64,000 nucleotides of DNA from Scolanthus callimorphus (lineage: Eukaryota > Cnidaria > Anthozoa > Actiniaria > Edwardsiidae): contig CM066925.1 of assembly GCA_033964015.1 (NCBI GenBank), positions 10,524,204 to 10,588,203 on the forward strand. The letters are read 5' to 3'. Shown here one piece after another: positions 35,107-49,415 of this stretch. A program made the position numbers and the translations under genes. The stretch's first letter is position 1, and every line of letters begins with the position of its first letter. Under the pieces are notes generated by a model. The model was not told the DNA's origin, made no database searches, and worked only from the letters and a program-made list of their open reading frames with translations.

Positions 35107-38100
35107 ATGGATCAAGTGTCAGTGAACGATGCGTGCGTGTCGAGGCAAGATGTTGGTGATCAATGCAAAAAAGTGGAGAGCCCCACAAATTACATCACAA
35201 TCAACGGCAGCAGTATATCAAACTCTCTATGCAGCTGCAAAGCCGGGTAAGCAACTTTTTTTGGCCTTGCATTTGTTCGCAAAAAACAAGTTACGCGTAA
35301 TAAATTTAGTGCTCTGACTGCAGGTTGTCTGGTCGCTGTTCACATGTTATTGGGTTGTTAAAAACACTCCAAGGACTCAAACTACATAACTTCACTCGTG
35401 TGCCAGAAAAATCAGCTGTACCAGCCTACCACAGCAGTGGCATATTCCTAGAGGGACAAGATTACACCGGTGCCAATCAGCCATGTTGTCGTGGCACGGC
35501 CAAAAGAAAAACGCAAACGGAAACCTGTATTTTGTGAAGCCGACCTCAACAAAGTAAGTTTATTTGCAGCTTGGCTAGAGTTCGATACCTCGACATGGGG
35601 TGTAAATCCATTTTCATCTCAGTCCTGTCCATAAACTTGCAGTGTTTGTAGAGTTGTCAGTTGGAGAGAGTATCGGGGAACTTTTAATTGCTTTACAGAA
35701 AGCAATTAAGTTAACTAAGTTAACTTAAGTTACTTAACTCTAGTAAAACGTCAAGCAACAAACACTGTGTCGATTTCTTTAATTTCACAAGACAAATTAT
35801 TTTACAAATAAGCCTTAAGCATAATTACTTATGGCATACCTACAGCTACAAGTTTCTTACAGTTTTTATGTTTTCTGTGGTAGGCTTCCGAAAGTGACTG
35901 ATGCTGACATTGAGTTTACTTAAATCAGTGAAAGGTACACCACTTGAGTATGTCATACATGAGGCCCCATCAACTCAAACTTCTGTGGGTGCAGCACAAA
36001 TAGGATCTGCCTTGTCTTATCAGGTTAGTGCTACTTGACATATTTTAAATCCTTGCCAAAGATGATTGATTAGGTTATAGAGGAAATGTTGATTTTACTC
36101 TCTGAACCTTGTGATTAAAGCCTACAGCAGGCTGCAATTATGCACCTGCCACTGGACAGGAGCATTATACATTATACACAGCATTGAGCAAGTCAATCAT
36201 CTTTAACAAAACATCTTGAAATAATGTTAAGTAGCAGCAGACTGTCCAGATTTTGTTAATGCTATGGAAAAGTGATGTTGGGATTCTGTCTGAAACTTTC
36301 TTATAAGTCTTAACCTTTTTTATTAATCTTTCTATATGCACTCGGTGCTTAGCAATCTTACTTGTCTCTTCACAATCAGAAGCAGGCATTTGCTTATCAG
36401 CACTAGCAAATGGTGGCAGGTTTAAAGATAGCCCTAATTTCTCAACTTCTGCTTTAATTGTAAAGCCTTTATCGGCCATAATACCATCATTTTCTGTTAG
36501 TATCCATGGTATTTCAGGGTCTTAAGAACATCATAAAACCCAGATTGTTCAGTTAGCTGTTTGTCAGAAATTGAGCCTGTGAAAAGCTCTGAGACAAACA
36601 TGAGTGACCCTCTAGGATCACAACCTATAAGACACTTTAGAGTGGTACTAGATTTGTAGTCACTATAGAGCTGACTTTGTAAAGTCAGAGCACAGGAGAT
36701 TGAGTACGTAGCTCTGTGCCATCTATTATAATAAAGTATTTGGATAATCCTTCTTAAATTTGTCAGGCATCTGACCTATAATTACATCTCTATGGGGCCA
36801 TATACTAAGTTGCCCAAACTTAAATACATACGCTCAGTCCAGGCATTTACCACACAACTTGCAGATTGCATAGAGACCTCAAACCTAACAGCTAGGTCTT
36901 TAGTTTAAAATTGTGCCTCAATCGGCAAAGAGTGAAAAAGGCCATCCTCCTGTGCAGAGACAATATGTCTCTCCTCCCTTTCTCATACTCAACTTTCTCA
37001 CAAGAAGTCAAGAAAGCAAGAAGAGAACAAAACCTTACATAGGTAATGGCTGTGTAAAACTTAAAAAGATCCTTCATTTTCCCCCCATATCTGTCACCTT
37101 TTTTACACCAAAATTCCTTACAGATTTACTTTCTGATAACTCCGCACTGAGTTTCTTGTTTTCCTCCTGTAGGTCTTCAAGTCTGGATTCCAGTTGGGAA
37201 ATTTTGGCACACATTGCCAGGACGTCAAGCTGAGACACCCCTGAAATCATAAATATAAAACACATTGTCTGATTATTTTTCTGTATTGTTTCCATTAGAA
37301 AAATAATGGGAAAGTGCGACAATCCATGTCCAAGGGATGCAGTAGCAACACATCAGTGCACAATCCCTCGCCAGTGAAACTGCAGGAAGAATTCAAGCAA
37401 CTAACAGTAATTACAAGAACACAAATGTTATTGCTATAGAAAGGCTACAAGGGGACAGTCTACATCAACTAAGTGGTTTGATGAAAGGAAAAATAGGCTT
37501 ACTGCATCAAACTTTGGTAGGGTGCTAAAGAGGAAATCACTTCCAACACAGAACTTCCTACAAAGCCTTTTTACCACTAAATCACTCTCAGTGCCATCTC
37601 TTGATTATGGGAAAAGAAATGAGGGCAAGGCAAAATCAAATATCTTGAAGAGTATTCATCAAGCCATTTCCATGATGTGGTTTGTTGTAAATGAGGAGTT
37701 TCTTTTTCTTGGAGCTACCCCAGATGCCAATTATGTGCTGACAATGGTAAAAGTGGCATTGCTGAGGTGAAATGTCCATTTTCTGTAAGAGACCGCAAAT
37801 TGTGGAGGCATGTGACAAGAAAAATTTTGCCTTGAAATGAATCAAATAACTACAAGATTTCCTTAAAACGAAACCATGAATACTACTACCAAGTGCAGGG
37901 GCAGCTAATGATAACAGGTTGTGATTTCTGTGAGTTTATTGTGTACACAAAGAAGGATTTGTTTGTGGAAAAAATTTTACCCGATATACATTTTATGCAA
38001 TCAATGCTGACAGCTGTCAACTTTTTTTAGAGACCATGGTAAGCCCTTTTTGGACAAACAAAACCAGATACAACCAGCAGTGCAGAGCACCTGAGCTATC

Positions 38101-38110
38101 TAACTTCTGA
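35107..38110 (+). CDS. SWIM zinc finger-YqaJ nuclease of the transposon, four exons, frames broken
   Basis: Exons 35107-35246, 35324-35553, 35884-36023, 37299-38110. The first two join as CSCKAGLSGRCSHVIGLL, a SWIM finger (CxC ... CxH). Next come ARPKEKRKRKPVF and VGAAQIGSALSYQ. The last exon holds the YqaJ (lambda exonuclease-like) core: TKWFDERKNRLTASNFGRVL, LDYGKRNEG, EEFLFLGATPDA, VYTKKDLFVEKILPD, ending ELSNF and TGA at 38108-38110. Acid residues of the nuclease (GATPDA) and the following E-x-K (AEVKCPFS, read in another frame near 37770) are present. At least six one-base losses shift the frame. YqaJ proteins are nucleases used in DNA recombination; a role in transposition is inferred. 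The first ATG at 35107 is the likely start, but earlier exons are possible. Confidence 0.75.
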
Positions 38111-39008
38111 TCTATTTACTTACATTTTTCTTCAGTTTGAGTGTTAGCCTCCACAGAAACGGGGTTTCTCGTGGTCCCAGCTTGGACGCTAGTTTTTGTT
38201 AAACTAGATTGAAAGCGAAGAATAGCAATATAATTCCCCGTATAATTGTTACATTACAAGTACCGATAAAGTAACAGTTTACTATACCGTGTTTTTTTTA
38301 TATGGTTTGTCTGAAAGCTGTCTTTATAAAGATATAAATATCAGGTACCCCTAACTAATGAATTGATACGTAAACTTATTTGCGGAAATAGTTTTTTTCC
38401 TGTAAAGGATTGAAACGTCGCCAATCGTCACAAAAATCGTGAGCGCTTTTATCTCGTCTCTGTGTTTCATGTTTTGTTTGTTTATTACTCGTCGGATGGA
38501 GGAATTTATTCAGCACTTACGTCTCCTTCGACACAGTTTCGACGGATCTCTTCTGCCCAGCTTGGCTTGGATGTGTGATTGCTCAGTTTCAGTTAGTAGC
38601 GCTCTTTTTGGGGAAGTTTTCTTGCCGGGGTCGGTGGACTGCCATCGGCTGGGATTGGATCCGGCCACAATCCGCTCGGCCCGTTTCCGTCCGACAAAGT
38701 GCTACAAAACATAATCAAAGCTATTTTAATTATTTCACTGCTGAAAATTGTGACCTACAACGATAGAAAATGGGTATCCAGTAAATGATAAACACAATCG
38801 TACATGTACTTACCGTAGAGCATACTGCTTTTGTTTTGTTGATGCTATCGACATTAGCAGCTCTGGTTTTTCGCCCGCAGTTTTTGATCCATACCATGCA
38901 TTTAGGTAAATTTGTTTGGGTTTGGGGAACAAAATAAACTTTCCACCCGTAACCTTGCCGGGTAGCGTTCGTCAGCATTACAGGCCCCCCAACAACACCG
39001 TAAACCAT
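36165..39008 (-). CDS. THAP-DDE transposase (DDE_Tnp_4/Harbinger type), frames broken
   Basis: Exons 39008-38814, 38203-38124, 37240-36165. The first has a THAP-like end (WIKNCGRKTRAANVDSINKT then AVCS) after a start at 39006-39008; its N-terminal cysteines appear only when frames are changed. The second encodes SVQAGTTRNPVSVEANTQTE. The third opens with a coiled coil (SQLESRLEDLQEENKKLSAE), then a helix-turn-helix-like part (FYTAITYVRFCSLLAFL, WTERM) and the catalytic core: DGTELRTQS, LIGCDPRGSLMFVSELFTG, ENDGIMADKGFTIKAEVEKL, and the tail FHSINKIWTVCCYLTLFQD. The two aspartates and the ADKGF block fit the Harbinger DDE layout. It would bind the terminal repeats with the THAP finger and cut. 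Several one-base losses break the frame. Confidence 0.8.
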
Positions 39009-39362
39009 CTTAATATTTACCTCTGACGCACGGTGTTCACATGATTTGCTTTGTTTACATTTTGTGGGACTTTTGTGGGACAAGATGGCGGCTTCGCGCG
39101 ATCTCGTTCCTGATTGGCTAATCTTGGACGCGTGATTGACGGGCGGAACTATGAATTACTTACTTGAGCCACTTCCCTGCTTGAGCTTTCCGAAAAAAGT
39201 ACCAAAATTTAAGATCTATTCTTCATATTTTTCGGGCACAAGATTTGTTTCCGATTTTATGCGGATTTCGTTTTAATATGAATCACACCGCTCTGTTGAA
39301 ATGTGGCAAAACGAGTGTTAAAAAACACCAGCATCAAACACACAAAAAAAACAAAGGTGTTC

Positions 39363-39654
39363 CTAAAACTCGACTGCTAGTCCACTCCCTTCCACGCACT
39401 TGGCGTAAAGCTCGTCAAATCTTCGGTTTTGTTCGGAGTGAAGTAGTTAGCCAATCGCCCACGATCCCTTTCCGAATATGATCGGCTTCTCCCAGTATAA
39501 CGGTTCAACCACGGCGAATCTTTGAGTCGTTGTAGTATTGCTCGGAACCTTTCATCGCCTGAAGAAATGACGTCTGCTTTGCTATTTTGTCCACTATCTC
39601 GTCAGATAGTTCGCCAACGAATTCTGCTATTTTGCGCACAGTGTCTTTCGAATC
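39363..39654 (-). pseudogene. Orphan last exon of a cytosolic sulfotransferase
   Basis: Behind an acceptor (GTCACACAG) the frame DSKDTVRKIAEFVGELSDEI matches the last exon of the two sulfotransferase genes nearby, through GEADHIRKGIVGDW to a TAG at 39363-39365. Four one-base losses break it within 290 bp and the tail is degraded to LRTKPKI plus a stop. No upstream sulfotransferase exons are found between it and the neighbouring gene. It is either a decayed tandem copy or a second, alternative last exon of the gene at 41822-45282, which is on the same strand. Confidence 0.7.
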
Positions 39655-39801
39655 CTGTGTGACACAAAACAAGGAACATTGCAGTGAAACTGAGACTCAG
39701 AAACAGCTGCTAACCCGAATTTCCAGTCTTCTCTTCTCCTTATCTCCCACTGGTTATTAAAAAAGATTTGCTTCCACATTTATCGTTTTCGTATCGTTTT
39801 C

Positions 39802-40188
39802 GCCCGTCCACACTACAACGCGTAAACACGCTCTTATGCATTCATTGCGCATGCTCAAATAAGGTCAACGCATGCGCATTTCGATCTGTGTTTACTGTGG
39901 TGACGTCATCGTTTTCAGATAGTTTTCACCCTTTCCTACTAGAAAACAGCGTTTTCAAATAGCTCCGTTTTCAAATCGCTCCACTATGGACAGCGTTTTC
40001 GGATTGATCCGTTTTCGGTGATCGTTTTCGGCGTGAGTGTGTCAACGATTATATAGCCGTATCCGCTGCAAAAAGTATCCGTTTTTATAATGGGCCGGGG
40101 GCTTGAGCCCGCATACATAACGGTCCGACACGGGGTTCCCGGTCGGTACATGACAGTTTTCGTTTGAAAACGGTGTAGTGTGGACGGG
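39802..40188. mobile_element. Inverted-repeat element with CCCGTCCACACTAC ends
   Basis: CCCGTCCACACTAC at left and GTAGTGTGGACGGG at right are exact inverses. The interior is full of GTTTTC phrases in both directions and of CGTTTTCGG-type repeats. It has no coding. Confidence 0.65.
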
Positions 40189-40547
40189 GTCTCAGACTGG
40201 ACACTGTTAACTTAACTTTCAACTAATATTACTATAAACAAGAAAGGGAGGGGAAAAAGGTGAAAGGGAGAAAAAAGCGCGCGCAGACGGGCGTCCAGTG
40301 CGAGGCGCGTCACCCACATTAGAGAATTAGAGTGAGCTACTGTGAGAGTGTAGGAAAATATTAAAAGACGACTGAAAATTTAGGCTATGGATGAAACCTG
40401 TATTAAATCAAATGACATGCAACAAGATCCCAAATAGCACATTTTAGTCCTTGGAAGGATATTTAGAAGCCATTCCGTATCATATTCCCTAATATTGAAT
40501 ATGATGCAGCCTTGTCGCAGACTTTAGAAAAAGAAGACAAAAAATAA

Positions 40548-40810
40548 ACAGGACCATACTTCCAGACAAAGAGCTGAAGCGTCGTATGGCGACCGTACGG
40601 TTCTTACGCCCACGCCAGAGATTTCGGCCCTGACAGTCGCTATCCTGAGTGTTAAGTTGTTCAGTAGCTAGATACCTATGGGTGAGAGTACGCCCGGCCA
40701 CCAGACCATATAAGACGCCCCTTGTACCGTTAGTGAACAATCAACTAATTATTATGCATCATCAACGTATTTATAGGTCTGATGAGTGTGTAAGAGATCC
40801 ATGTGGGAAA
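40548..40810. repeat. Dispersed repeat, copy 2 (first copy at 13488-13760)
   Basis: It starts ACAGGACCATACTTCCAGAC and ends AAGAGATCCATGTGGGA, colinear with the first copy with few substitutions and small indels. Confidence 0.75.
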
Positions 40811-41219
40811 GGTTATTCTGGTTGATTATTGATTCGGCAACTAACGGACAGGTTATTGATTTGGCAACAAACGGCCTAATGCAGACAAATTGTTCTCACA
40901 GTTGCCTATTGACATTTTTATTCATCATAATACGTATTTTATGGAGACGAGAAGATTGTTTTGTGTTTTCCGTTTGCGCATGCGCATACACGTCATCGCA
41001 TACACGTCATCGCATCAGAGAGGTCTTCTGAGGATGTCCAGTGTTATACAGGCAGCTTCTTATTTTTAAATGTTTTATTTTCTCTCCATTTTTATTGAAA
41101 TTTATCAGTTCCTTGGTCACAAAAGGTGACTCTGAGCCGACCATTTGCACACTGCCGTTATATACTCGAATAAACATACTATTTGCTTAAAAAGAAAGGA
41201 TGGCGAATGGTAAATCAGG

Positions 41220-41290
41220 GGCGTAGCCAGGGGGCACAGGCCACCCCCCCCCCCCCCCCCCCCCTCCTCCCTTTCCCGGAAGATGTTCCA
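41220..41290. repeat. C-tract in a GGCGTAGCCAGGG-type repeat
   Basis: GGGGCGTAGCCAGGGGGCAC precedes about 25 C. This opening is common at the end of many animal repeats. The run length in the assembly is not reliable. Confidence 0.45.
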
Positions 41291-41821
41291 ATACATTTAC
41301 TGTATTTGGTGGAGGAAATTTGAAAATTAAATCCAAGGAGTAAGCATGACATCGAAACTTACGATAGAAATTCGTCATTTGTGCTACGCTTCACGCAGAT
41401 GTAGCACTGTACAATTAGAACAATAAATACGTCATTTGTTGCGCGCTTTGCGCATATGAAGCAGAAAACCTGCCATTCTCGTGCACAGCGCTTCCCGTGT
41501 CGTCACCTCGCGGGGAGGCTCTGGTATCCAACCGACGCGTACGTAAAGAAAATGGTGGATCTATGCTTCACAATTACATTTAGAGTGTTCAAATCGTAGG
41601 TATATTTTGAAAAGACGACTATGAAATGAATTCCTGTGCTATTTTGACAGATACGTTTTTATCAAGCGAGATTCGTGCGCGCCATTTCAGCCAATCAGCA
41701 AAGACCCTCAAATGGATGTCACCATAGCCACTCGTGCCTCGCAGGGGAGCTCTGGGCTTGAAAATGAATTGAAAGCAATCAAACAATCAACCTTTATTTG
41801 TACCAAGTAGAATTCAATATT

Positions 41822-45282
<3,461 letters not shown>

Positions 45283-45754
45283 GATGAATGCCAGTCTGTG
45301 CTTGGACCACCGCTCGCATAACAGAGTCAAAGTGTTAGCGCGTGCGAAGTACCGGTTTAGGTCAAGCGATAGAACTCGTAGTCACGCAACCTACGGAGCA
45401 AAGCTTCGCCACGGGAAGCAAGGGAGAAAAAAGAATGATTTGAAGGATCTGATTGAAGGATCTGATCGCAAAAAAAGATAAAAAATAATTGCTAAAAACA
45501 TACTATTTCTATACTATACTATTTCGGCTCTCGATTTTGCGCACGCAACATAAATGGATAACAATGCTTGTCTGTTTTGTTATAACAAAAGCCGTCTTCA
45601 GAACGGCTCAAGAGTATGGGCCTTTATCACGCAATATTGATTAAGGGACGGACCATTAGATATTTGAGGAACTTTCGTTTTCACCCCTAAAAGGTACCAA
45701 ACATGGCGTCGCTTAGTTGATTTTGACCCCTAAAAGGTACCAAACATGGCGTCG

Positions 45755-45796
<42 letters not shown>

Positions 45797-45883
45797 TGCA
45801 TACGCTTGATTGAGCGCTCTTCCGCTTCAAAAAGCTGTGACCTCGTAGACAACCTTTTGCATAACACGCTAATCTCCATCAAA
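45283..45883. promoter_or_regulatory. Shared upstream region of two head-to-head sulfotransferases
   Basis: Only 601 bp separate the start codons of gene A (45282, minus) and gene B (45884, plus), so both promoters must lie here or overlap. It contains an end of the 44185 fold-back family, two copies of CCCCTAAAAGGTACCAAACA followed by TGGCGTCG, and a C-tract of about 40 (45757-45795). No TATA box is evident. I infer a bidirectional promoter from distance only. Confidence 0.5.
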
Positions 45884-47776
45884 ATGGCGGCGGAGTGTAG
45901 TCCTGAGCCTTACAAGTTCCCTGCTATCTTTGTTCCGATAGATGGCGTTGTTTACTTGCCCCACGTGGATAAAAAGCTGTTGGATCAGATATCTCAGCTA
46001 CCAGTTGAAGATGGGGACGTTTTTCTCGTGACTTATCCCAGGCAGGCAAGTTCAAACAACACGTCTTGTGTGGAAGGTGGCTTTCCACTAGTGAAGTATA
46101 AGCGGAGACGGAGACGTAAGGACGCTTGCGTTCGCGTGAAAATCAACAACGAAGACGGAGAGAGAGACGTAAGCGCGAAGGAAGCAGAACGGAAGGTTTC
46201 CTTTTTCTTACATCTCCGCTTACGCTTACGTCGCTAAGGTGTTACGATGATTTTCACAACAAACGTACTAGTGAACAGCCGGCTTTTATGTCAGGCTTGT
46301 CCGTTCACTCAGCCATTTTCACGATTCCCACTTGACTTTCCCGAACTCCAGATGGAGCTTCCGTCCATCAAACCTTTAGGACAGGCGTATGGATTTTCGT
46401 TTGTTTGTGTTGTATTTTATGGTAGAAAATTTGGCTTTGAAATCATCCATGTTCTCTTGTTTGATTGACGGAAGCCAATCCGCGGTTTTTAGTTTGCGTA
46501 GTCAGTTCGCAACATATTGAAAATGGCAGTAAGAATAAAATAAAAGGTGGATCCTGATTATTAGCTACCTTCTACGGATGAAGGCACACTGCCTGTAGCA
46601 CTGTTACCATAACACGATTCTTTACCTGCATATAATTGTACCTCGCCAAGCGACAAGGGACCTTATACTGTATTTTGTCAAATTATGTTTTTGAAGAGTG
46701 TTAGGTATAGCCGAGAGGCCTATAGAGAGGCCTCTTTTCTCTAGATTTCGCTGGGCTGAGAAGAGGCCTCTTCCAGCAAGGAGCAAGGTAGGTATAGCTG
46801 ACCACTAATCAAACGCTGAGCATCATGGTTTTCATAAGGTCTTCAAATTGTCACCGGCAAAGCAGCGATTTAACAGACAATCTAGATATCCAATTTTATA
46901 AGGGTTATGTGGTATGGAATCTGAATAGTAATGCAATTCTGTATAAGGTATACCTTTTTGCCTGGCGGGGCTCGTAAGTTTACAGCTCTGTCAAGAAAAA
47001 TAAAGCGAAAAGCACGAAAGACGCTGAGCTATAAATGTTCTATTAGCATCACATGCGTAAAAGTCTTGATGTTGACACCACCTCGATCCCTCACCTTACC
47101 TGGCGGTCTCACTAAAATGCGTGAAACATGCAGGCAGCCCGCGGCGCGGATTCGTGAAAAACGACAGGACATGATATGCGGAATACATCCATAGCCGGCT
47201 TCCTGTGGTCGGAGATGAACCGTGAGGATGCGCGAGCACTGGGCCGAGGGTTTCCTCTGACGTCGCGTCACACACATGTCTTACCAACCACAGGAAGCCC
47301 AGCCAGAACGCCATACGCCAGGGACCGGACTGCATTCATAAAGCATCCATGGCATCCATAGTCGATTTCTTTTTCTTACAGGCACTACATGGATATCAGA
47401 GATTGTTCGACAAATTTACACGGGAGGAGAAATAGACAAGACAGATCTTCGAGACCGGGTCTTGTTTTTAGACTACTTCAATACTAAAGTAAAGGGAGAC
47501 CCTCTGGCCGCCGAGAAGTTCCCAACTGTGATGGACTGGTACCGAACAAAATCTCATCCACGTCTCTTCAAGACCCATTTCCCGTATCATTTGTGTCCAC
47601 AGGGTGCCCAAGATGCCAGGCCCAAATACATTTATGTCGTTCGTAACCCAAAGGACACAATGGTGTCTGTTTACCACCATCTACGGCGGATTGCCTTTTA
47701 CGAGTTCGACAGATCATGGGATGAGTTCTTTGAGATGGAAATGGAAGAAAGAAGTAAGATATGCCGTGACAAGAGT

Positions 47777-47833
<57 letters not shown>

Positions 47834-48885
47834 TCTCTCTCTCCTTCCGATCGACCACAGGGAAATCATTGAAAAGCTGAAATTTCCTATGACACAAGAA
47901 TGTGTAGTGTTTGCATGTTTATAAGTATATGGGAAAGCCGAACACTTCCTATTCTTGTGTGGGACATTCAGCTTTTCCCATGCCATTGGATTTTTGCAGA
48001 AATTCCCTGTGGACGCGACGAAAGAGCCAATGTGAGTTGTGTTTTTAGAATTTGAGCATTTTACTTCAACGTTAGATTTCTCTTTTAGATCTGCTTTAAA
48101 AAAATCAACACCTTTCGTTAATCAGCATTTATTTTTGTTCCACCTTCCCTGTTAACCCCCCACGGTTGCCCCCCTAGGTATTTATGGTTCGTGGTTTGAT
48201 CACGTGCTCGGCTGGTGGGAACATCGTGGCGATCCCAGCATTCTCTTCCTAAATATGAAGACATGAAAAAGGTTTGTGGGGGTGTGTCAATAATAGCAAA
48301 CTAACTAAATATAGTTATTGTCTTTTCATTCATCTCGGCATCTGGCTAAAAATAGTGTAGTGGTGACTGTGTTAACTTAGGCTAGAGAGAGAAGGGCGGA
48401 ATTTTATTTTCAAGTGTGTGCACTGGGCAGGTACTGGGTTTCTTTTGTTGACTTCAAGTCCAGTTAGGTACCACTTGATCGATGATGCCGTGCACGGCTT
48501 TACGATCACGACCACTGACACACTCTTGCCACGTGGCCTACATCTTTGTGCCAAAGTTGACAATAGGTTTGTCATTTTGTCTTCGCAGGATCTAAAGCGT
48601 ACTGTGCGTCAAGTAGCAGACTTTGTTGGCAAAAGCTTGTCTGAGGAGTTAGTCGAGAAAATAGCAAACCAGACGACGTTTCAGGCGATGAAATATGGTG
48701 ATGATTTGGGAGATCAGTTCTACAAGAACAACAATCCGTCTTGGATTGTACCGGGAGAAGCCGACTTTCTTCGGAAAGGGATCGTGGGTGACTGGCGTAA
48801 CTACTTCACTCCCGAACAAAACCGAAGATTTGATGAGCGTTACGCCAAGCGCATGGAGAGAAGTGGACTATCGGTCGAGTTTTAG
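45884..48885 (+). CDS. Cytosolic sulfotransferase B (SULT family), 4 exons
   Basis: Exons 45884-46045, 47382-47753, 48178-48271, 48589-48885; with two missing bases restored, 308 codons and a TAG. Start MAAECSPEPYKFPAIFVPID parallels gene A. Motifs: TTWISEIVRQIYTGGE, KTHFPYHLCPQG (catalytic His), KYIYVVRNPKDTMVS and VYHHLRR (3'-phosphate binding), [35 protein letters not shown]. The exon structure equals gene A, so the two are an inverted duplicate pair. Exon 1 lacks an A near 46041 (AAG of YPKAG) and uses a GC donor (GCAG/GCAAGT). Exon 3 lacks an A near 48251. Intron 2 begins just before a CT microsatellite (47778-47833). Substrate unknown. Confidence 0.93.
47778..47833. repeat. CT microsatellite
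   Basis: About 20 uninterrupted CT pairs, then imperfect CT-rich sequence, starting 24 bp after the donor of sulfotransferase B exon 2. Minus-strand open frames rich in Arg-Glu over it are artefacts of the repeat. Confidence 0.95.
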
Positions 48886-48916
48886 ACCTTGTAAATCCTC
48901 ATTTGTTATAACCGGC

Positions 48917-48958
<42 letters not shown>

Positions 48959-49367
48959 CCCATATTTTTTGTCGGGGATGATCGTCGGAAATTTTCAGTT
49001 TCACCCCTAAAAGATACCAAACATGGCGGGCCATGGCGTGGCTCAAATAATTTCTTACCCTAAAAGATACCCTAAAAGATGAGGCCTTATGCGCGAAGGA
49101 GACAAGTAGGTAAAAGATACCCATCAAAAAATTTCCGTGTTTGTTTCTAATTTATCGTCTTCTCATCGAGTATCTTTCTTTCTTACATATGACGGTTTTT
49201 AGAAGCACCATCATGAGAGAAAACAATTTGGACACATATTTCGGCCCTAAAAGATACCAATCTCCCTAATTTTATTGAAGATTAAGATCACCCCTAAAAA
49301 AGAGACCAAGGCCCCGTGATTTTATCCCCTAAAAGATACGACGATCATCCCCGACCAAAAAATATGG

Positions 49368-49406
<39 letters not shown>
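48917..49406. mobile_element. Non-autonomous MULE-like element with G-tract ends and a 9-bp target duplication
   Basis: The element starts CCGGGGGG and ends CCCCCCGG, each with a run of about 30-40 bases, followed inward by inverse copies of CCATATTTTTTGTCGGGGAT and GATCGTCG. ATAACCGGC lies directly on both sides (48908-48916, 49407-49415). A 9-bp duplication is typical of Mutator-like elements. The interior repeats CCCCTAAAAGATACC. It is inserted 31 bp after the stop of sulfotransferase B, so in its 3' UTR. Confidence 0.8.
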
Positions 49407-49415
49407 ATAACCGGC

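Larger units (their letters stand above)
34834..39157. mobile_element. Autonomous-type DNA transposon (PIF/Harbinger-ISL2EU-like) with two opposing genes
   Basis: The ends are about 50-bp inverted repeats: AATTCATAGTTCCG at 34834 and its inverse ending at 39157, both followed inward by GTCAATCACGCGTCCAAGAT and TAGCCAATCAGGAA. Inside are a SWIM/YqaJ gene on plus and a THAP/DDE gene on minus. As I recall the ISL2EU group, a transposase and a YqaJ-domain nuclease travel together, so the assignment is by content. An 11-bp direct repeat ACTTACTTGAG lies just outside, at 34814-34824 and 39158-39168. Frames of both genes are broken by one-base losses, so present activity cannot be judged. Confidence 0.8.

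Noticed and set aside
47568..47986. Minus-strand frames rich in Arg and Glu
   Set aside because: They read the CT microsatellite and the antisense of a sulfotransferase exon.
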